Source: Streptomyces sp. Act143 (GTDB lineage Bacteria > Actinomycetota > Actinomycetes > Streptomycetales > Streptomycetaceae). From it: a stretch of 64,000 nucleotides of DNA. This document shows positions 24,223 through 32,148 of the stretch, one piece after another. Where the stretch lies: contig NZ_QFRX01000001.1 in NCBI RefSeq assembly GCF_003143935.1, forward strand, positions 9,207,403 to 9,271,402. Direction: 5' to 3'. The position numbers and the translations under genes are program-made. Below the pieces are notes generated by a model. The model did not search any database and was not told where the DNA came from. It saw nothing but the letters and a program-made list of their open reading frames with translations. Within the stretch, counting starts at the first letter, position 1. Every line of letters begins with the position of its first letter.

Positions 24223-24942
24223 CTGCTGCGCCGCCGCGATGCGCTCGTTGCGCAGCGCCTCGTACCAGCGGTCGTCGGTCGGCGGCAGCGCGTTCACGTC
24301 GAGCGCCAGCTTCAGCAGCAGGTCGGCGATGAGCGGGTTCCGCGCCAGCACCGGACCGTGCATGTAGGTGCCGAAGACCGTGTCGTTGTACGCGCCCTCC
24401 GTGCCGTCCCCCGTGCCGTTGCCGTTGCCGAGTTTGACGTTGGCGAACGGGCGGGCCGTCGGGCCGAGGTGGGTGACGCCCTGGTGGTTCTCGAAGCCGG
24501 TCAGCGGGGGCAGCCCGAGGCGCGGGTCGATGTCGGCGAGGACGTCACCGACGCACCGCGCGCCCTCACCGCGGACCGAGACCACGTCGAGGAGCCCGAG
24601 GCCCGGCTCCCGCTGGCCGAGGTCGTTGATGAACTCGTGGCCGAGGATCTGGTACCCGGCGCACACCGAGAACACGATCGCGCCGTTCTCCACCGCCCGG
24701 TGCAGACCGCCGTCCCGGCGCAGCCGCTCGGCCGCGAGCCGCTGCGGACGGTCCTCACCGCCGCCGATGAGGTAGATGTCCCCGGAGGTCGGGATCGGCT
24801 GGTCGCTGCGCACATCGAGCCGGGCCACGTCGAGGCCCCGCTGCCGCGCCCGGCGCTCCACGACCAGGGCGTTGCCCTGGTCGCCGTAGGTGCTGAGCAG
24901 GTCGGGATAGATCCAGACGATCCGCAGCTGGTTGTCGCTCAC
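24214..24942 (-). CDS. gatD: Lipid II isoglutaminyl synthase, glutaminase subunit GatD
   Basis: A 242-residue CobB/CobQ-like class I glutamine amidotransferase. It supplies ammonia to MurT for amidation of D-glutamate in peptidoglycan lipid II. The nucleophile is Cys94 in FSVCAGYQILGHEF and the catalytic His is His195 in FGTYMHGPVLARNPLIAD. The N-terminus WIYPDLLSTYGDQGNALVV is typical. GTG start at 24942, 17 nt after the murT stop; the two proteins form a heterodimer. Inserted Gly/Asn-rich residues around 171-182 (LGNGNGTGDG) look like a flexible loop. Confidence 0.93.
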   Translation of the reverse strand: MSDNQLRIVWIYPDLLSTYGDQGNALVVERRARQRGLDVARLDVRSDQPIPTSGDIYLIGGGEDRPQRLAAERLRRDGGLHRAVENGAIVFSVCAGYQILGHEFINDLGQREPGLGLLDVVSVRGEGARCVGDVLADIDPRLGLPPLTGFENHQGVTHLGPTARPFANVKLGNGNGTGDGTEGAYNDTVFGTYMHGPVLARNPLIADLLLKLALDVNALPPTDDRWYEALRNERIAAAQQPA

Positions 24943-24959
24943 AAAAGTCCCCTGAGGTG

Positions 24960-26198
24960 TCAGTTGCCGACGCGGCGGCGCAGGTCCTGGAAGGCGGTGT
25001 AGTTGGCGATGACCTCGATGCGGCCGGGCGGGCACAGCTGCACGGCCTGGTCGAGGTTCTCGCACACCTGGAAGTGCTGGTTGGCGACCTCCAGGCGCAC
25101 CGCGAGGTCGAGCTTGCGGTCGCCGATGACGCAGATCGGGTGGCCGGTCAGCCGCGTGTAGTCGACGTCCCACAGCCAGGAGGTGTCGGTGCCGTCGGCG
25201 CCGCGCGCGTTCACCGAGAGGATCACCGGGGTGGGCGGCGGATCGATCAGGCTGAACGTTTCGAGCCAGCCCGCGGGGTTCTTCGCGAGCAGCAGGCGCA
25301 GGTCGCGCTGCTGGAACTGCACGACGTCGTAGCGTCCGGCCACGGCCTGCACCTGGTACATGCGCTCCAGCGCGACCTGCGGCGGTACGCCGAACACGGC
25401 GGCGACGGCGGCCGAGGACGCGGCGTTGGCCTTGTTGGCGCGTCCGGGCAGCTGGAGATGGATGGGCCAGGCGGAACCGTGCGGGTCCAGCACATGGTCC
25501 CCGGACAGCGCCCAGCTCGGCGTCGGCCGCCGGAACCCGCACTCCCCGCAGAACCAGTCGTCGCCCGGCCGCTGCATCACACCGCCGCAGGACGGGCAGG
25601 ACCATGCGTCGTCCTTCCACATCTGCCCGGCGGCGACCCAGACGACGTTGGGGGAGGAGGAGGCGGCCCACACGACCAGCGGGTCGTCGGCGTTGGCGAC
25701 GATGACGGCCTTGCAGCCGGCCAGTCCCTCACGCCAGTTCTCGGCGAGCATGCGCGTCTCGGCGGCCCGGTCGAGCTGGTCGCGGGAGAGGTTGAGCAGC
25801 GCGATGCACTTCGGGTCGGTGTCCCGGGCGACGCCGGCGAGGTACTTCTCGTCGACCTCGATCACGCCGTAGCGCGCTTCCGAGCTGCCGGCGAGCGCCG
25901 AGGTGATGCCGGCGGGCATGTTGGCGCCGAGCGCGTTGGACACCACGGGCCCGGCGGCTCGCAGCGCCTCGGCGATGAGACGCGTCGTGGTGGTCTTGCC
26001 GTTGGTCGCCGAGACCAGGACCACATCCAGGTTCTGGGCGAGCCGGGCGAGGAGGTCGGGGTCGAGCTTGAGCGCCACCCGGCCGCCGATCACCGAACCG
26101 CTGCCGCGCCCCGCGGCGCGCGATGCCGCTGCGACCGCCTTACCGGCGGTCACGGCGATCTTGGCCCGCGGCGTGAGCGGGTCCGAGTTGCCTGCCAT
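24960..26198 (-). CDS. murT: Lipid II isoglutaminyl synthase, Mur ligase subunit MurT
   Basis: A 412-residue Mur-ligase-like enzyme that activates the D-Glu carboxyl of lipid II with ATP. The P-loop is SATNGKTTTTRL (residues 63-74). A zinc ribbon is inserted in the middle domain (Cys201, Cys204, Cys217, Cys220). The C-terminal DUF1727 domain contains SWLWDVDYTRL with the catalytic Asp. It is the first gene of the murT-gatD operon, essential in several Gram-positives. The promoter gap to the divergent deformylase gene is 105 bp. Confidence 0.94.
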   Translation of the reverse strand: MAGNSDPLTPRAKIAVTAGKAVAAASRAAGRGSGSVIGGRVALKLDPDLLARLAQNLDVVLVSATNGKTTTTRLIAEALRAAGPVVSNALGANMPAGITSALAGSSEARYGVIEVDEKYLAGVARDTDPKCIALLNLSRDQLDRAAETRMLAENWREGLAGCKAVIVANADDPLVVWAASSSPNVVWVAAGQMWKDDAWSCPSCGGVMQRPGDDWFCGECGFRRPTPSWALSGDHVLDPHGSAWPIHLQLPGRANKANAASSAAVAAVFGVPPQVALERMYQVQAVAGRYDVVQFQQRDLRLLLAKNPAGWLETFSLIDPPPTPVILSVNARGADGTDTSWLWDVDYTRLTGHPICVIGDRKLDLAVRLEVANQHFQVCENLDQAVQLCPPGRIEVIANYTAFQDLRRRVGN

Positions 26199-26303
26199 CA
26201 GTTCTCGATCCTCCTTGCGTACGCGCCGCGCCTGACGGCAACGTGGTGGTGGTCAGCCTATCGAGATCCATTCGCAGTCCCGAATCGCCGTACCCTTGCG
26301 GCC

Positions 26304-26849
26304 ATGCGAAACGCCTCCATTCCGGGCACCCGCGGGCGCGTCCGGCCCCTCACGCTGCTCGGTGACCCCGTCCTGCACACCCCGTGCGAGGACGTCAAGG
26401 ACTTCGGCCCGGAACTGGCGGCACTGGTGGAGGACTTGTTCGCGACGATGTACGCGGCCCAGGGCGTGGGCCTCGCAGCGAACCAGGTGGGGGAGTCGCT
26501 GCGGGTGTTCGTGTACGACTGCCCGGACGACGAGGACGTGCGGCACCTCGGTCATGTGGTGAACCCGCGGTTGGTGGAGGCCGACGGCGTGGTGCTGCGC
26601 GGTCCGGAGGGCTGCCTGTCCCTGCCGGGTCTGGAGGCGGGGACGGAGCGCTACGACCATGCGGTGGTGGAGGGGTTCACGATGACGGGGGAGCCGGTGA
26701 CGGTGCACGGCACGGGGTGGTTCGCGAGGTGCTTGCAGCACGAGTGCGACCACTTGGAGGGAAGGGTGTATGCGGACCGCCTGACGGGCTGGCGCCACCG
26801 CAGACTGATGCGACAAGTGACGCGGACTTCCTGGGGCCGGGACAGCTGA
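26304..26849 (+). CDS. def: Peptide deformylase
   Basis: A 181-residue metalloenzyme that removes the N-formyl group from nascent proteins. All three motifs are present: GVGLAANQVG, EGCLSLPG with metal ligand Cys104, and HECDH with His146, Glu147 and His150. The ATG at 26304 has no Shine-Dalgarno. TACCCT 7 nt upstream (26291-26296) resembles a -10, so the mRNA may be leaderless. It is divergent from murT. Streptomyces carry several deformylases, so this need not be the housekeeping one. Confidence 0.92.
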   Translation: MRNASIPGTRGRVRPLTLLGDPVLHTPCEDVKDFGPELAALVEDLFATMYAAQGVGLAANQVGESLRVFVYDCPDDEDVRHLGHVVNPRLVEADGVVLRGPEGCLSLPGLEAGTERYDHAVVEGFTMTGEPVTVHGTGWFARCLQHECDHLEGRVYADRLTGWRHRRLMRQVTRTSWGRDS

Positions 26850-26850
26850 G

Positions 26851-26895
26851 GCACCCAGGGGTGCGGGGAACTGCGCGACCGGCCCCCACCAGCCC
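26851..26895 (+). repeat. Hairpin and common Streptomyces interspersed motif
   Basis: GCACCC-AG-GGGTGC (26851-26864) is a perfect 6-bp hairpin just after the deformylase stop. It is followed by GGGGAACTGCGCGACC and a C-rich tail. I recall this GCGGGGAACTGCGCGA type of sequence as a frequent intergenic element in Streptomyces genomes. It may act as terminator between the convergent def and tetR genes. Confidence 0.5.
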
Positions 26896-26913
26896 TCAGC
26901 CGAAACACAACCC

Positions 26914-27558
26914 TCAGAACCCCGGACCTCCGACCTTGTCCCCGGCGGCAGCCAACCGCCCCCACAACAGATCAGCCAGACTCCGCACCAACTCGGCCCG
27001 AGAACACGGCCGTTCCCCCAGCCACCAGTCACCGGCCGCATGCATCATCCCGACGATCCCGTGCCCCCACACCCGGGCCAGCTGCTGGCTCCCGGGCCCG
27101 AGATCCAGCCGGTCCTCGATGACCTGCGCCAACTCCTCGCCCATCCGCCGCAGCAACGGCGCGGAGTGCTTGCCGACGTCGAATCCCTGGTCCCCGACCT
27201 GGCTCCCCTCCGCGGGATGCATCAGGAACCGGTACACCTGAGGGCGCGCCTCGATCGCCGCGAGATAGGTGTCCAAAGTGGCCTCGACCCGCTCGCGCCG
27301 GTCGGCGGGAGCGTCCAGCGCGGCCCGCAGAGAATCCAGCAGCGCATCTGTATGCCGCTTGGCCAACGCCGCGTAGAGTCCCCCCTTGTCACCGAAGTGA
27401 CGGTAGAGGATCGGCTTGGTGATGCCCGCTTCCGCGGCGATCGCGTTCATGGAGGCCTGCGGTCCGTCACGCAGGACCACTCGGTCCGCGGCCTCCAGCA
27501 GCTCGCGCCGACGGCGGTCGGCGGACCGCTGCTGATCGGTCCGCTGCGTGGTGTCCAT
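26914..27558 (-). CDS. TetR-family regulator of the adjacent acyl-CoA dehydrogenase
   Basis: A 214-residue repressor. The helix-turn-helix is at about residues 15-62 (RRRELLEAADRVVLRDGPQA, ITKPILYRHFGDKGGLYAAL), followed by a TetR_C ligand domain (YRFLMHP, VWGHGIVGMMHAAGDWWL). It is divergent from an acyl-CoA dehydrogenase gene, and the 173-bp gap carries two perfect inverted repeats. It is therefore likely a fatty-acid-catabolism repressor responding to an acyl-CoA or similar ligand. The ATG at 27558 matches the family start. Confidence 0.9.
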   Translation of the reverse strand: MDTTQRTDQQRSADRRRRELLEAADRVVLRDGPQASMNAIAAEAGITKPILYRHFGDKGGLYAALAKRHTDALLDSLRAALDAPADRRERVEATLDTYLAAIEARPQVYRFLMHPAEGSQVGDQGFDVGKHSAPLLRRMGEELAQVIEDRLDLGPGSQQLARVWGHGIVGMMHAAGDWWLGERPCSRAELVRSLADLLWGRLAAAGDKVGGPGF

Positions 27559-27654
27559 GAGCTCTCCCCACCCGTGCTGGTTCGGTGACGCCTGCGCAAA
27601 CTAACACTCACCATGCCGCATGCATCGAACGGGCTGCCGAGGGGTCATCAGGAG

Positions 27655-27702
27655 TTGACTTTTCCTACCGGTCGGTAACAGACTCGGGTTACCGCTAGTA
27701 AC
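27655..27702 (+). promoter_or_regulatory. Promoter and two palindromic operators of the acyl-CoA dehydrogenase gene
   Basis: TTGACT (27655-27660) is a good -35. TACCG-GT-CGGTA (27666-27677) and GTTAC-N5-GTAAC (27688-27702) are perfect inverted repeats. The first sits between the -35 and the -10 region, the second over or just after the expected transcription start. This is a typical repression layout for the divergent TetR. Confidence 0.65.
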
Positions 27703-27731
27703 ATGCAAGTTGCGCCGCCGCTGGAGGGGAC

Positions 27732-28958
27732 ATGGCCGAGTTCACCATGGAGCTCAACGACGAACAGAAGGAGGTCCGGGACTGGCTGCACGGCTTCGCC
27801 GCCGACGTCATCCGCCCCGCGGCCGCCGAATGGGACGAGCGTGAGGAGACTCCCTGGCCGGTCATCCAGGAGGCCGCCAAGGTCGGCATCTACTCGCTCG
27901 ACTTCTACGCCCAGCAGTACTTCGACCCCACCGGGCTCGGCATTCCGATGGCCATGGAGGAGCTCTTCTGGGGCGACGCGGGCATCGCGCTCTCCATCGT
28001 CGGCACCGGTCTCGCCGCCGTCGGCGTCCTCGCCAACGGCACCGAGGAGCAGATCGGCACCTGGATCCCGCAGATGTACGGCGACGCCAACGACGTCAAG
28101 GTCGCCGCGTTCTGCTCCTCCGAGCCCGACGCCGGTTCGGACGTGGCCTCGATGCGGACGCGTGCCGTCTACGACGAGGCCAAGGACGAGTGGGTGCTCA
28201 ACGGCACGAAGACCTGGGCGACCAACGGCGGCATCGCCAACGTCCACGTCGTCGTCGCGGTCGTCGACGCCGACCTCGGCTCCAAGGGCCACGCGTCCTT
28301 CATCATCCCGCCGAACACGCCGGGCCTGTCCCAGGGCCAGAAGTTCAAGAAACACGGCATCCGCGCCTCGCACACCGCCGAGGTCGTCCTGGAGAACGTC
28401 CGGATACCCGGCTCCTGCCTCCTCGGCGGCAAGGAGAAGCTGGACGAACGCCTGGCCCGCGCCCGTGAGCGCGCCAAGCAGGGCGGCGAGCGCGTGAAGA
28501 ACGCCGCGATGGCCACGTTCGAGGCGTCCCGCCCGGCCGTCGGCGCGATGGCGGTCGGCACCGCCCGCGCCGCCTACGAGGTGGCCCTCGACTACGCCAA
28601 GACCCGCGAGCAGTTCGGCCGCCCGATCATCGACAACCAGGGCGTCGCCTTCCAGCTCGCCGACATGCGCACGTCCATCGACGCCGCCCGCCTGCTGGTC
28701 TGGCGCGCCTCCTGGATGGCGATCAACGGCAAGCCGTTCACCGCTGCCGAGGGCTCGATGTCGAAGCTGTTCGCCAGCGAGACCGCGAAGAAGGTCACCG
28801 CCCAGGCGGTCCAGATCCTCGGCGGCAACGGCTACACCCGCGAGTACCCGGTCGAGCGCATGCACCGGGACGCGGCCATCTACACCATCTTCGAGGGCAC
28901 GAGCGAGATCCAGCGCCTGGTCATCGCCCGCACCCTCTCCGGGATGCCGATCCGCTGA
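27732..28958 (+). CDS. Acyl-CoA dehydrogenase
   Basis: A 408-residue FAD enzyme of beta-oxidation. It has the N-terminal helical domain, the FAD/substrate motif AAFCSSEPDAGSDVASM, TKTWATNGGIANVHVV, the FAD-binding TREQFGRPIIDNQGVAF, QILGGNGYTREYPVERM, and the catalytic Glu in YTIFEGTSEIQRLVI. A Lys/Arg-rich insertion at about residues 236-258 (KLDERLARARERAKQGGERV) is a peculiarity of this actinobacterial subgroup. The ATG at 27732 follows GGAGGGG. It is a single-gene unit under the divergent TetR. Confidence 0.93.
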   Translation: MAEFTMELNDEQKEVRDWLHGFAADVIRPAAAEWDEREETPWPVIQEAAKVGIYSLDFYAQQYFDPTGLGIPMAMEELFWGDAGIALSIVGTGLAAVGVLANGTEEQIGTWIPQMYGDANDVKVAAFCSSEPDAGSDVASMRTRAVYDEAKDEWVLNGTKTWATNGGIANVHVVVAVVDADLGSKGHASFIIPPNTPGLSQGQKFKKHGIRASHTAEVVLENVRIPGSCLLGGKEKLDERLARARERAKQGGERVKNAAMATFEASRPAVGAMAVGTARAAYEVALDYAKTREQFGRPIIDNQGVAFQLADMRTSIDAARLLVWRASWMAINGKPFTAAEGSMSKLFASETAKKVTAQAVQILGGNGYTREYPVERMHRDAAIYTIFEGTSEIQRLVIARTLSGMPIR

Positions 28959-28962
28959 CCCG

Positions 28963-29487
28963 CTACCGGTGTCTGAGCGGCGTCAGCTGTTCGATGTCGT
29001 ACCGCGCGCGGAGTTCCTCGATCGCCGTGTGATCCGGCGGGCCTCCGCCGCCCAGGATCTCGAGCAGTTCCTCGAAGTACCGCTCGTGGTCCGGCGGCGG
29101 GGACGCCTGGAAGAACATCTTCGCGGGCGCGTCCGTCGGGTTCGCGAACGCGTGCGGACAGCCCGGGGGTACGACGATCACCGTGCCCGGCGTCGCCCGT
29201 ACCACCCGGCTGCCCGAACTCGACTCCCAGCGCTGCCAGTTGTCGGGCGTGCGCACCCTGGGCTCGAAGGCGAGCACGTCCAGCTCGCCTTCGAGCACGT
29301 AGAACAGTTCCTCGCTGCGGGTGTGCACATGCGCGCCCACGTCGAAGCCGGGCGGCACGACGACCTCGAAGGTGGAGGCCGCGCGGGAGTGCGACCCGGT
29401 CACCTTGAAGGTCACGTGCTGGGCGGGGGTCTCGACGACCCGGCCGTGCCCCGGCGGTACGAGGAGCCCCTCGGCGGCCGTCACCAC
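28963..29487 (-). CDS. Cupin protein of the flaviolin operon
   Basis: A 174-residue cupin. Motif 1 is GAHVHTRSEELFYVLEGELD and motif 2 is PPGCPHAFANP, giving the His-His-Glu-His metal site. It is the third gene of the rppA-P450-cupin operon and overlaps the P450 stop by a few bases (two tandem GTG codons at 29487 and 29484; GTGA overlap at the second). Cupins of this position (MomA type) are reported to oxidise 1,3,6,8-tetrahydroxynaphthalene to flaviolin; that role here is by analogy. Confidence 0.82.
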   Translation of the reverse strand: MVTAAEGLLVPPGHGRVVETPAQHVTFKVTGSHSRAASTFEVVVPPGFDVGAHVHTRSEELFYVLEGELDVLAFEPRVRTPDNWQRWESSSGSRVVRATPGTVIVVPPGCPHAFANPTDAPAKMFFQASPPPDHERYFEELLEILGGGGPPDHTAIEELRARYDIEQLTPLRHR

Positions 29488-30695
29488 GTCACCGGGAGGG
29501 CCTCGGGGCCGCGGATCAACGCGCCCTTCCTGAAGGGCACCTGGTCCGGCGGGACCGCCAGCTTCAGTCCCGGGAACCGGTCCAGCAGCGCGTCCACCAG
29601 CAGCTCGGACTCCAGCCGGGCCAGCATGCCGCCCGGGCAGTAGTGCGGGCCGAAGCCGAAGGACACATGCGGGTTGGGGCTCCGGTCGAAGTCGATCGTC
29701 TCCGGGAACGGGAAGACGTCCGGATCGCGGTTCGCTGCCAGGTACGAGACATAGATCGGGTCGCCGGCCCGGATGCGTACGCCCCTGATGCCCACGTCCT
29801 CCCGCGCGATCCGCGACAGGCCGACCGCGTTGCGGTGCGGGATGTAGCGCAGCAGCTCGTCGATGGCGCGCGGGCGGATCGACGGTTCCGTGCGCAGGCG
29901 GTCCGCGAGGTCGGGGCGGGTCAGCAGCAGGTAGAACATCTGGCCGCTGTTGTTGGTCACCGCCTCGCCGCCGATCTGGAGCAGCACCGCGAGCCCCACG
30001 GCCTCGTCCAGCGTCACCTCGCCCCGCCCCACCGCGGCGCCGAGCAGCGAGGCGACGTCCTCGCCCGTGCTGCCCTCCCGCAGCCCGATGAGATCGCCGA
30101 AGTAGGCGCCCATCTCCTTCTTGGCCTTCTCGCTGACCTGCTTGCCGTGCGCGGAGGACAGGATCAGCTGGGTCCAGGTGTGCATGACGTGCCGGTCGGC
30201 CGCCGGGACACCCATCAGCTCGCAGATCACCGCGATGGGGAACGGGCTCAGGACGGTCGCCGTGAGATCGGCGGGCGGCCCGTGCTGCACCAGCTCGTCG
30301 ACCAGTTCGTCCAGCAGCCGGCGGGACTTCTCCCGTACCCGCTCCACGCCCTTCGAGGTCAGCGCGGCGGCCACCGTACGGCGCAGCCGGGTGTGGTCCG
30401 GCGGGTCCAGGAAGCCGACGGCCCCCCGTTCGGGGATGAAGTGCGGGGCGAGCCGGGTGACCGGCTGGTCCATGACGGCCTCCCGGCTGAACCGGGGGTC
30501 ATTGGTCACCGTCCGGACGTCGTCGTACCGGGTGACCAGCCAGGCCCAGCCCTCGCCGTTGGGCAGCTGGATACGGGTGACCGGACCCTCGCGCATCAGC
30601 TCGGTGAGCACCGGGTCGAAGTCGGTCCCGTTCAGGTCGAGGGCCGGCCAGTGCCGCACCGGCGGCAGGATCTCGGTGATCGTCTCTTCGGTCAT
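29481..30695 (-). CDS. Cytochrome P450, CYP158A2-like (flaviolin coupling)
   Basis: A 404-residue P450, the same length as S. coelicolor CYP158A2 and nearly superimposable on it as I remember that sequence (MTEETI start, ALPVTW end). The heme ligand is Cys353 in FGFGPHYCPGG, the ExxR motif is ELLR (280-283), and the I-helix is LQIGGEAVTNNSGQ. CYP158A2 oxidatively couples flaviolin into dimers and trimers that form a protective pigment. The start at 30695 lies 1 nt after the rppA stop; a 28-residue longer frame is excluded. Confidence 0.93.
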   Translation of the reverse strand: MTEETITEILPPVRHWPALDLNGTDFDPVLTELMREGPVTRIQLPNGEGWAWLVTRYDDVRTVTNDPRFSREAVMDQPVTRLAPHFIPERGAVGFLDPPDHTRLRRTVAAALTSKGVERVREKSRRLLDELVDELVQHGPPADLTATVLSPFPIAVICELMGVPAADRHVMHTWTQLILSSAHGKQVSEKAKKEMGAYFGDLIGLREGSTGEDVASLLGAAVGRGEVTLDEAVGLAVLLQIGGEAVTNNSGQMFYLLLTRPDLADRLRTEPSIRPRAIDELLRYIPHRNAVGLSRIAREDVGIRGVRIRAGDPIYVSYLAANRDPDVFPFPETIDFDRSPNPHVSFGFGPHYCPGGMLARLESELLVDALLDRFPGLKLAVPPDQVPFRKGALIRGPEALPVTW

Positions 30696-30696
30696 C

Positions 30697-31758
30697 TCAG
30701 TCCGTCCCGTCCCTGCGCTGCCAGCGCCCCAGGGCCATTTCCGCGGTGATGCCGGGCCCGAACCCGGCGAGCAGCCCACGCGCCCGGTCCTGCGCCCCGC
30801 CCGCGTCGAACAGCCGCCGCAGCGCGTCCAGGACGACGGCGCTGGCGATGTTCCCGTACTCGGTGAGCGTGGCCCGGCTGAACCGGAAGGCGTGCGGATC
30901 GACCTGGAGGAACTTGCTCAGGTCGTCGAGGATGCGGGGCCCGCCCGCGTGAACTATGTAGAAGTCCAGGTCGGCGGCGTCCCAGCCGTGCAGCCCCGCG
31001 AGGTCCTGGAGCGCCGGGGCGAGCGGCTCCATGGTGGCCGGCACCCGCTTGTCCAGCTGGAAGTGGAAGCCGGTGGCCCGGACGTCGTACATGATCCACT
31101 CTTCGGTCTTGGGGATCAGGAACGAGCCGTTGCGTTCCAGCACGATGCCCTCGCCGCCCCTGCCGCGCACCACGGCGGCCGCGATGCCGTCACCGAACAG
31201 GCCGTTGGACAGCAGGTTGCCGATGCCGAGGTCGGTGGGCTGGTAGCAGAGCGAGCAGAACTCGCAGGCCACGATGAGCGCGTTGGCCTCGGGGTAGGCC
31301 GTGCAGAAGTCGTGCGCCCGGTTGATCGCCGCGCCGCCGGCCGCACAGCCCAGCTGGGCTATGGGTATCTGCCGGGTGGTGCTCGCGAAGTCCATCTCGT
31401 TGATCAGCCAGGCCGTCAGTGACGGCATCATGAAGCCCGTGCACGAGACGTAGATGATGACATCGATGTCGGCGGCCAGGACCTCGGCGTCGTCCAGCGC
31501 CCGCTGCACCACGGCCGGCACCCTGGCCTTCGCCTCGGCCACGTAGACCTTGTTGCGCTCCTCGAAGCCCGGGTGCTTGAGGGTCTCCTCGATGGGTTGC
31601 ACGATGTGCCGGGTGCGTACCCCGGTGTTCTCGATCAGCCGGAGCGCCAGCGGCAGTTGGGGATGGTCCGCGTGACGGGAGCGCGCCAGCTCCAGCGTCT
31701 CCTCCATCGTGATCACATGCTCTGGAACGGACACCGAGGGTCTGCACAAAGTCGCCAT
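30697..31758 (-). CDS. rppA: 1,3,6,8-tetrahydroxynaphthalene synthase (type III PKS)
   Basis: A 353-residue chalcone-synthase-fold enzyme that condenses five malonyl-CoA to tetrahydroxynaphthalene. The catalytic triad is at the RppA positions: Cys138 (AQLGCAAGG), His270 (YIVHAGGPRIL) and Asn303 (LTEYGNIASA). VSCTGFMMPS is the family motif. It is the first gene of the operon with the P450 and cupin, and is therefore the entry to flaviolin and melanin-like pigments. The ATG at 31758 has only a weak ribosome site (GCAGG, 10 nt upstream). Confidence 0.95.
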   Translation of the reverse strand: MATLCRPSVSVPEHVITMEETLELARSRHADHPQLPLALRLIENTGVRTRHIVQPIEETLKHPGFEERNKVYVAEAKARVPAVVQRALDDAEVLAADIDVIIYVSCTGFMMPSLTAWLINEMDFASTTRQIPIAQLGCAAGGAAINRAHDFCTAYPEANALIVACEFCSLCYQPTDLGIGNLLSNGLFGDGIAAAVVRGRGGEGIVLERNGSFLIPKTEEWIMYDVRATGFHFQLDKRVPATMEPLAPALQDLAGLHGWDAADLDFYIVHAGGPRILDDLSKFLQVDPHAFRFSRATLTEYGNIASAVVLDALRRLFDAGGAQDRARGLLAGFGPGITAEMALGRWQRRDGTD

Positions 31759-31834
31759 GAACCGTGCCTGCTTTCGCCTCAGAGGGTGGTCCAGTCCACG
31801 ATCACCCGAGGGGCAGACGACTTCGCGCGGTGTT

Positions 31835-31859
31835 ACTCCGTTCCAGGGACGGGCGGAGT
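31835..31859. promoter_or_regulatory. Inverted repeat upstream of rppA
   Basis: ACTCCG (31835-31840) and CGGAGT (31854-31859) form a 6-bp inverted repeat around a 13-nt spacer in the 128-bp gap between rppA and the small divergent-side gene. A regulator or promoter role is possible; nothing else identifies it. Confidence 0.3.
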
Positions 31860-31886
31860 TCCAAACAGATACCGGAACAACGACCG

Positions 31887-32123
31887 TTACGACGCGCTCC
31901 CGCTACTGTGCGCGATGCAGGCCACATCGATACGATCCGCCAGCTTGGCCAGCTCAATGGTCAACGCGGCCACCGTGTCCTCGTCGAGGCCCTCCTCCCC
32001 GGCCTCGACAAGATGCAGCCACCGCCCCCCGACCGTACGCAACAGCTTGCTCACATCGGCCGCAGCCACCTGCAAGGTGCCCCGGTCGTCGACGATCAGC
32101 GGCAGAGTCACTTCACGGTTCAC
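31887..32123 (-). CDS. Small conserved actinomycete protein (DUF6213-like)
   Basis: A 78-residue acidic protein starting VNREVTLPLIVDDRGTLQ and ending ACIAHSSGSAS. I recall it as a widely conserved Streptomyces small protein. The GTG at 32123 has no Shine-Dalgarno, but TAACAT 7 nt upstream resembles a -10, so translation from a leaderless mRNA is likely. The fold appears alpha/beta with an amphipathic helix (DEDTVAALTIELAKLADRID). Function unknown. Confidence 0.72.
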   Translation of the reverse strand: MNREVTLPLIVDDRGTLQVAAADVSKLLRTVGGRWLHLVEAGEEGLDEDTVAALTIELAKLADRIDVACIAHSSGSAS

Positions 32124-32148
32124 ATCGGGGATGTTAGCCGCGCAAGCG

